In this document: in pieces, positions 56,590-64,000 of the stretch
Layout of the letters: the number at the start of each line of letters is the position of its first letter
Numbering within the stretch: position 1 is the stretch's first letter
Assembly: GCA_030015575.1 (NCBI GenBank)
Contig: CM057339.1
Span: 769,684,809-769,748,808 of the forward strand
DNA: 64,000 nt
DNA from: Agapanthus africanus
Lineage: Eukaryota > Streptophyta > Magnoliopsida > Asparagales > Amaryllidaceae
Reading direction: 5' to 3'
The notes under the pieces: generated by a model
Told to the model about the DNA's origin: nothing
Seen by the model: the letters and a program-made list of their open reading frames with translations, nothing else
Databases searched by the model: none
Translations under genes and position numbers: made by a program

Positions 56590-58999
56590 AGGGTTCCCAT
56601 TGATGGCGTGATGAACACCAATCCTATCCATGCTTTTATCTCCGGGACGCTTGATTTACTGGAGGCCCTTATCGATGAGGCCCTATCGAAGTAGAGCTCC
56701 CAACATGGATCGTCATTCTCGAGGTGCAGCACTTGTTCGTCGGGTAACTCGCAATTGAGTGGTGACCCTTCTAGTATGGGATGAGCAGCGAGAAAGTCTG
56801 CAAGAGCTTGCCCTTTTACTGCTTTCTGAGGAGTATAAACTATATCAAACTCAAGTAGATGACAGCCTATCTTGCCATCATGCCGGCTAGGCTTGCCTTG
56901 GTCATTAAGTGTTTGAGCGGGTCGACTTTGGATATCAACATGACCCGATGAGCGAGCAGATAGTGTCTCAGCTTCTTCACAACGAATATCAGAGCCAGGC
57001 ATTGCTTTTCGATCGGGAAATAGTTGTGTTCCGTCCCGACTAAAGTTTGACTGAGGTAGTATAGGGCATTCTCTTTTCCCTCCTCGTTGTTCTGAGCAAG
57101 GAGCGCACCAAGTGACTCATCCAATGCGGCAGTGTAGAGAATCAGCGGTTTATTTGGAATGGGAGCGGCCAACACTGGAGGGTGCAGCAAGTACTGTTTG
57201 ATGCTTTCGAACGCTTCTTGACATTCGGCATCCCAGACAAAAGGAGCTCCTTTCTTCATGAGCTTTGAGAAGGGCCTACATCTCCCCGATAAATTTGAGA
57301 TAAACCTCCGTATATAAGCAAGCTTGCCTTGAAAAGATCTTAGCTGCGTCAGACTCTTCGGAGGGGGCATCTCCATGATGGCCTTTATCTTGGACGGGTC
57401 AACTTCAATCCCTCGATGTCGGACTATGAAGCCTAAGAATTTTCCCGATGACACGCCAAAAGCGCACTTTAGAGGATTCATCTTCAGATCGTATTCCCTC
57501 AATCTAGTGAGAACGGTCCTAAGATCTTGGATATGATTGGCCTTGGCTTTAGTCTTGACGACCAGGTCATCAACATAGCATTCGATGACCTTATGAATTA
57601 GGTTATCAAAAATATTGGCCATTGCCCTTTGATACGTAGCACCTGTGTTCTTCAGTCCGAACGGCATCACTTTGTAGCAGTATATTCCGATCGGGGTTCG
57701 AAATGCTGTGTGCTTCTCATCCTCAGGCGACATCTTGATCTGATTATATCTAGACGAGCCATCCATAAAGGTGAACAGCTCGTAATTTGAGGTGTCATCG
57801 ACCATCATTTCCATGACCGGTAGCGGGAAGTCGTCTTATGGACATGCCTTGTTGAGGTCTCTGAAATCGACACAAACTCGGATCTGCCCATTTTTCTTCT
57901 TCACTGGAACTATGCATGCGATCCAGTCCGCATATTTCTCTTCCCTGATGAAGCCAGCATCAATGAACTTCTTAGTTTCCTCGATGACCTTTTCTTCTAG
58001 TTCCCTTCTCATTCTTCGAGGAGCTTATTTGACTGGCTTAGCATCAGGAGATATAGCCAGCTTATGCATGGCTACTTCAGGGGAAAGACCAGGCATTTCT
58101 TTGTACGTCCACATGAAGCAATCGATGAACTCATGCAGCAGGGCTATTATCTGTTCTTTCATTTCTTCTGACAAGAGTGAGCTGATATAGGTTGGCCTTA
58201 GATTGTTAGGCGTTCCTAAATCGATCTCAGTTAGCTCATCGAAGGTTGCTTTTCCGCCATCTTCAAGCTCTTGGGGAGCTTCTTCTGGCTCGGCTATCTC
58301 ATCTTCATCATTTGACTCTTCGCTGGCTTCCCCAATATGGATCATGTAGCATGCCTTAGAATCAGGCTGGATGAAACCTATGCCCCATCTATCTGGGATT
58401 CGTCCACCGATGAGTGTTCGGACCTGAGGTGGATGCCATAGCCCTTCATAAAACTTTGCTTCGGACTCCGATTGATATAATCGGCATCCGCACCTTTTGA
58501 AGTATTCCCGTATCTCTGGCGCATAGTATCTGGGATTAAGAACGGCTCTTATGCCTCTCTCATAGGGAAGGCACGCGGCAGAAAGATCGTCAAGGTGCAC
58601 AACGGGGTTTGACCCATAAAACAGGATGCCTTTCTGTCCACTTTTTCTTCCGGGGACGTAGAAAGTTTTCAGCTGGTCCACGGTGGAGACTGACAACGCA
58701 TCGAGCTCTTTGCACATCTGCTCCGGTACCCTTGTGACGGCTAGGGACCCTTCAACAATTTCGAAGGTCTCTTGTAGTTTCTCTTGTTGTATGGGGGTCC
58801 AATCTGCACAGCTGTTGCACGACAGGTCCTCTTCTTCCGACTCTTCAGTATTGCTGCCAAGGTGAGGGCGGACTTTGCTGCTAGATGGGATTTCAGTATC
58901 GGATTCGTCTGTATCGCTACCGAAACGGGGGCGAGTTTTACGGAAGGAAGGACTTCCAGCGTCGGACTCATCTGTGTCACTGCCGAAACGCGGACGCAC
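56590..58999 (-). pseudogene. Tat element G pol: linker, RT and RNase H
   Basis: Minus strand. An acidic linker with repeated RPRFGSDTDESD is followed by RT: FMDGSSRYNQIKM, MPFGLKNTGATYQRAM, catalytic CYVDDLVVK near 57575, then RNase H 1 (FPIEKQCLALIF) and the start of the second RNase H (WELYFDRASS, GLVFITPSMGT). The Gly after the first RNase H Asp is Arg here. Breaks: TAA at 58025-58027 (Gln in relatives), TAA near 57833 (Lys), and a frameshift near 56870-56900. The sequence ends at 56590 inside the second RNase H; the rest of it and all integrase are absent. Confidence 0.9.
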
Positions 59000-59740
59000 T
59001 TAGGGCTTTTTGCTTTTGGAAGTGACAGCCGGCTCAGATTTTCCTTCGAGTTTCGGGACCGTTCTGTCTTTGGTCAGCTGTGGCTCAGTACTTTGGGGCT
59101 TCATAAAGTACTGAGAATCCTCATATCGGACTTCATGCACACCGAATGGCTGGATGTCTCCGTCAATGCGTCTTTCTTCGCCATCTTTAGTATACTTCAT
59201 GCATTGATGGAGAGTTGACGGAATGATGCCGTAATCGTGGAGCGACGGCCGTCCCAAGAGAATTTTATAAGACGTGTCAGCGTCGATCACGTATATCTTA
59301 GCTTCAGTTTGTAGGTCCCCGAATTTGATTGGCAAAGCTATAGACCCCAGAACTTGCTGGCAATTTTGGTTGAAGCCTTGAATGACAATCCTTTCGCTTA
59401 ACAGGTGTCGGACGTCCATTGACAAACTCTTCAGAGTCCGCAAGTTCATGATGTTCACTGAGGACCCTGGATCAATCAATATGCGATTAATCCGATCTCC
59501 GTCACTGTACCCGGTCACGTAAAGCGGCCGATTATGCTCAGTCGTCCCCAGTAGCAAGTCTTCGTCCTTAAACGTGACCGCGGCAGCATGCAAAGCGTAC
59601 CGTGCTTCTTTCATATTAATTTCCGCAAATTGAGCCTGATACCGCTCGGGGTTTTCTAGAGCGTGAATGAGAACATCTCTAAGCTCCTTAGATAGAACCA
59701 AGGCATCGTAGATGCTAAGGAGAGACGGAAGCTTTCAGAG
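59000..59740 (-). pseudogene. Tat element G protease
   Basis: Aspartic protease that would cut the polyprotein. ILIDPGSSVNIM carries the catalytic Asp in the form DPGS (DTG or DSG is usual), followed by VIDADTSYKILLGRPSLHDY, typical of plant Ty3/gypsy proteases, near residue 150. An in-frame TGA near 59735 (context HL*KLP) and a TAA at 59000-59002 interrupt the frame, which otherwise continues directly into the linker and RT at 58999. This fits one gag-pol frame. The two breaks make it a pseudogene. Confidence 0.85.
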
Positions 59741-62100
59741 GTGAGCCAAAACATTATAATCTACTGGGGAAGGACTCGAATCTTCATGGGCGAGTTCTCT
59801 GCCATCTTCTTCATTAGCGACCTGTTTTTCCTTCCCTTTTGGGGCATTGCCCTGATTTGGCGGTAGAGCTCTACCGCTTCTGAGCTGGATTTGATTGGCC
59901 CTTGTGGCGAGCTCCTCGTCCTCTTCGGAAAAACAGAGCTCCCCCTCAGAGTCGCTGCTCAGATGATAGCGTAGCAGGTCACTATAGGGATCCCTTCATT
60001 GGAGTTTTCTTCTAACTCCTCCAGAATCTCAGCCACTTCTACAGGGAAGAACTCTTTCAATTGAATTAGAGTCCTTTCCTTCTGTTCATAGTCTTCGAGG
60101 GAATTAATATACTTTTGAATGATCGATCTCCCTGCAGACACTTTTTCGCGTCGAGCTGCACTTTTCTTCTTCTTGAGCTTTTTAGACTTTGAGCCTGATG
60201 GAGCCGCATTGGCAGCTGGCATGGTAGGCTTTTTCTGCCTTTCCCATTCCGTCCTGGGCTCTTTCCGAAGTAGCTTTATCATCTTCTTCATCTTATTGGA
60301 TATGTGCGTACTCCACGGAGGCTGCGGTGGGTCCGTTTCATCTCTCAGGGTAGCGGGTTCGGCTGTCCGCTCCCAGAAGGCTTCAATTTTTGTCTATATA
60401 AAGTTGGTGGTTGCAACTTGATTGTTCACCAACACACTTTTGGACAACTCGATCTCTCCAGCCTTGTACTGCTTCTCGACCCATTCCTTGAAGATATAGA
60501 AATCCTCGATCGCATGCCTCACTATTCGGTGGTACGAGCAATATAGGGGATTGTCGGTCATTTTTGCTTCTTGGGGTCTTTTCGACTCCGGCAATTGAAG
60601 GCCGTTGTCCAAGGCATTTTTAAATATCTTGCGGACCTTGTCCCTTCTGAAAGAGTAAACCTTGTTATTTTTCTCCTCTAGGGAAGGACCATCTCCTCCC
60701 AGCAATGGCTTTCGAGACCGGTTGGTTTTGGATTCGCCCGCCCTTCGTTTTTCTTCATTGTCGGACGCATTGAAGACATTGATACTGCTGGAAATCCCGC
60801 TTCTACGATTGTCGTCCCGCTTTCTTTTACAAGTCTTGTCTCTCCGAGAGTCCGGCGGGGACTCTTGCTTCGAGCGTTCCAGCTTCGAAGCTCTTGAAGC
60901 AGCTCTTGCTCCGCGGTCTTGGGGCCGAAAGTCGGCTCTTCCTCGCTGTATGACCTTGACTCTGCATGGACCCGAGGGGTCTTTCTGCCTATCACCCTCA
61001 TCGAGAGGGTTTTCTTCATCCGGCGGAGGCGGCTGTTCTTAGGAAGAGGTAACTACATTCATGCCAGATTGGGTTTGGGATGTGGTTGCCCCATCCTTGC
61101 TTTTGCTGTGAAGGTTGTCGCTGGGACACCCGCCCGCCCGCCATATAGACCGTATGAATAATATATCCAGCCGTCTTTTAATCACCGGCGGCTGATTTCA
61201 CAGATCGCTGTCTTGACCCCCCCTGTTTGGGTAGCGAGCAGTAGATTGAAGGCGACTGGCCTGGCCAGGTTCTTGAATGGTGCCGGCGCTTCTTTTCTGG
61301 GTTTGCCCCACTACTTTCATGCAGCACATAGTGCCTGATAGACTCTTGAAGAGACAGTGTCATACTTTTTCTGTTGGGGCCGGGACACGTCTCTTTGTAG
61401 TGACGTTCGGACCGTTGTCTTCTTGATTCTGGCGGTCATGGTATTTTTCTGGACCCACCTCAGAGGTTCGAAGGAATTGCTGATTTTTACGGCTGATTCA
61501 GCCATCTTCGCAGGATGACTCTGCCCTTGGAATCTCACAAGATTCCACCTGGCTGGGGTCCTGGCCCTCTTGTTGGCTCGATACCTGAGCCGCTTCTGTC
61601 TCAGCTTTTCTGCTTTAAGCACTTGGCAGAGTTTGGCTCTTCGGGAAGATGCCGTAGACCGGGTAATGGAGGATTTTGGAGATACGCTCGATTGTGCATT
61701 TGCTGGAGTCATCGCCTGAGCGCGTCCGCAGCATTTGACGTCGCCCTTTGTACCGAAAGTCATGCCCCCAGCTGGAGCACCAGAGAGTCGTTCAGACACC
61801 GCCTTAAGTTTCGGTTGTGGTGCCTTGGCGATCACGACATTCGGCCTCTTACCCCTTGAGACCAACTTGGCCGCCTGCTTTGTCAGGATTTCTGTCAGAT
61901 GAGCGCTTCCGGCAGGGTAGATGATGACGGAACTGAACTGGCAGGGCAGTTCCTCTCACTGTCGACTGAGGCTTGCGGGGAGAACTACACGAGCGTTGAT
62001 TTTGACCACGTATGGAATCGGGGTCGCATTGGAAGCTGAATTCCTCTTGGGAGACATTGTCGTTGAAAGTTGATTGCTTGAAAACCTGCATGAAAGAGCA
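59741..62100 (-). pseudogene. Tat element G gag region, decayed
   Basis: The best landmark is at 60394-60705: YCSYHRIVRHAIEDFYIFKEW, the plant gag C-terminal C-x2-YH-x4-H-x4-D pattern, with Phe where the last Cys of the knuckle stands in relatives. Downstream is a basic stretch SKSKKLKKKKSAARREK (about 60200). Upstream pieces at 60678-61019 and 61317-61865 are basic and in different frames. At least two frameshifts lie between the LTR and protease. Assignment of the far upstream part to gag is by position. Confidence 0.65.
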
Positions 62101-62210
62101 TTATTTTAGTACAAATATAGACATATATATTAATTGAGTTCGCATGAACGTTTAACCCGAAATATAGGAGGAGTGATTGGGTCCCGCCGGGCGTGCCCGA
62201 ATCTGTAGGG

Positions 62211-64000
62211 TGTTTTTCGTCACCCCATTGAGATGGGAATGCATGCACGCTTGTCGGGCGCATTACAGATTCCCCCTGCTTAGGGTAGGCTGGGGTTTAT
62301 TGAGTGTGGGGATCCGAATCTCAGGCAGCCATGGACTAAGCTGTCGTTAATTACCCCTTGCCTTTGGAGTGAAGGAACCTCCGATTGACGGGTTAAACTG
62401 GTTATGCGGACTCAATATGCCATGTTGTATTTTAAAAGGGAAGGTTGGATGTATCGGGGGCCCCGCAGAGTTTTTACGGGGGTCCTGCTACCCGGATAGT
62501 GGGCTGGGGATTAAGGGGGCTAGCAGCCCCCTTGCGGGGTGCAGGGCAGCGCCCCGTTAGAAATTTTTTCTAACGGGGAAGACACATTTAGTGTGGAGTG
62601 CACAAAAAAAAGGAAGGGAAAAGCGTCTTAAAGACGCGTGCGTAGCACGTGAGCACGTGGTGCTCAGGATCACGTGCGCACACGTGACCGTTGGGCGCCT
62701 CAGCGCCCGGGGTCACGTGGCGCACACGTGACCGATGGGCTCCTCAGCGCCCAGGGTTATGTGGCGCACACGTGACCGTTGGGCACCTCAGCGTCCGGGG
62801 TCACGTGGGCACACGTAACCGTTTGGGCGCCTCAGCGCCCGGGGTCACGTGGGCGCACGTGACCGTTGGGCGCCTCAGTGCCCAGGGTCACGTGGTGCAC
62901 ACGTGACCGTTGGGCGCCTCTGCGCCCGGGGTCACGTGAGCACACGTGACCGTTTGGGCGCCTCAGCGCCCGGGGTCACGTGGGCGCACATGACAGTTGG
63001 GCGCCTTAGCGCCCCGGGGTCACGTGGCGCACACGTGACCTTTGGGCGCCTCAGCGCCCGGGGTCACGTGGGCGCACGTGACCGTTGGGTGCCTCAGCGC
63101 CCCGGGGTCACGTGGTGCACACGTGACCTTTGGGCACCTCAGCGCCGGGGGTCACGTGGGCGCACGTGACCATTGGGCGCCTCAGCGCCTGGAGTCACGT
63201 GGGCGCACGTGACCACGGGAAAACACCCGCTGGAGGGGGCCTAGCCCTTAGGTTGGGGAGTTGAACTCCCAAGGGAATTTTGGATTTAAACTCCTGACAG
63301 AAAATTAATTTATGGAGTTAAACTCGAACAGATCTCGAAAGGAGTTAAACTCCTAGGAATCTTTGGCCCTTCTTCTGAGTCTTGGATCTGTCCAAAGTTA
63401 GATTCTTGGAGATGGGTCTCCTTCTTCTTTTTCTATTAGCCGGATCTCGAAGATCAAGAGGTGTGAGATTTTAAAGATCTCTTTTTTTCGAGATTTGGTG
63501 GGAGATCTGAGTTCCCCTTTGTGGATTTTGTGGTAAAAAACTATTTAGTTTTGGAAAAGGAAGAGTTAAACTCTTGATTTAATTCAAGAGAAAAAAGAAG
63601 GTTTTAGAACCTTGAGGAAGAAGAAAATCACAGATCTGGATTTTTTTTTGGAGAGAGAAAAAGTTGTTGAGATATTTTCATTATCTTTGCCTTTATAGAC
63701 TATACACTTTACATATAGCCCCTTGGGGTTTTCAAAATGGCATTTTGCCTATCCCATGGCTCATGTGCCATTTCATTTTGCATATAAGCCATGGGCTTTA
63801 CAAAAATTTGGCTTTATGCCCATTTTTCTTACATTTATTCATAAAATAAAATAAAATAAAAGAAATACAACAAAATTATTTATTACAAATTTTTTATCTT
63901 GCCGCTTTATGTTCGGGCTAGCTCCGGGTATTGGCCCACTTGACCTGGGCTTGGGCCCACCTGGGCTTGGGCCCACCTGGCTTGGGGTTGACTTTGATTT
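62211..64000 (-). repeat. 5' LTR of Tat element G (continues past the window)
   Basis: Begins on the plus strand TGTTTTTCGTCACCCC, the same as 30488, and parallels it to the window end (GGTTGACTTTGATTT matches 32182-32196). About 35-40 bases should remain outside. It is about 80 bp longer than the other LTR up to that point. It holds a minus-strand TATAAA at 63692-63697, GGAGTTAAACTCC palindromes near 63314-63352 and a G-box array. Next to its end, on the minus strand, is CCCTACAGATTCGGGCACG; I could not assign a tRNA primer. Confidence 0.8.
62669..63215. repeat. 44-bp paired-hairpin array, second copy (12 units)
   Basis: Same unit as 30928-31434: GGTCACGTG-N4-CACGTGACC plus GGGCGC-CTCA-GCGCCC. 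One unit more than the other LTR, and several units differ, so the arrays changed after insertion. Confidence 0.9.

Noticed and set aside
57792..58190. Plus-strand 132-codon ORF opposite Tat RT (and 58784-59218, 60662-61042, 61515-61859)
   Set aside because: Exact antisense of recognisable minus-strand pol or gag sequence.

Overview
This window is plant nuclear DNA, probably from a eudicot with a repeat-rich genome. It is built almost entirely from LTR retrotransposons, their tandem repeats and their decayed coding regions. I see no intact host gene, rRNA or tRNA. The only possible host sequence is one broken exon at 27705-28021. The species cannot be named from what is visible. I made no alignments or searches; similarities and divergences are read by eye.

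Layout. (1) 1 to about 13950: a plus-strand Tat-lineage Ty3/gypsy element, G1, whose 5' part lies outside the window. A broken RT-RNaseH-integrase region (1-3292) is followed by about 10 kb of non-coding DNA. That DNA holds several tandem arrays, a minus-strand block of two related ORFs plus a coiled-coil ORF (7447-9730), and an LTR-like stretch (about 9850-12470) with a TATA box on each strand. (2) 13951-26539: a Ty1/copia fragment (C0), a truncated minus-strand chromovirus with its 3.3-kb LTR (15303-19816), and a copia element (C1) with its 3' LTR. (3) 26540-28028: AT-rich DNA and the possible host exon. (4) 28029-64000: a nest of five elements. LTR D (+) holds copia LTR F (-), which holds Tat element G (-). 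G runs from its 3' LTR at 30488 to its 5' LTR at 62211 and beyond the window. G holds a copia array C2 (32632-56589) built as LTR-internal-LTR-internal, and this holds a second copia element, E3 (44896-54473), with two 2108-bp LTRs and a perfect CTAGA target duplication.

How the parts work together. No element can make a full set of proteins. G1 and G keep recognisable gag, protease, RT, dual RNase H and integrase pieces with stops and frameshifts. The copia copies lack gag and carry shared lesions, so they must have spread on proteins supplied elsewhere. E3 is the youngest piece: about 18 differences between its LTRs, yet a dead coding region.

The most unusual signal is in the non-coding DNA of G1, and partly of G. 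Several unrelated repeat types are arrays of small hairpins in which the loop is constant while both stem arms change together. A second theme is a field of 13-15-bp palindromes with a TTTAA-like core. A third is a minus-strand transcription unit with a TATA box, a GT-AG intron and two diverged tandem paralogues.
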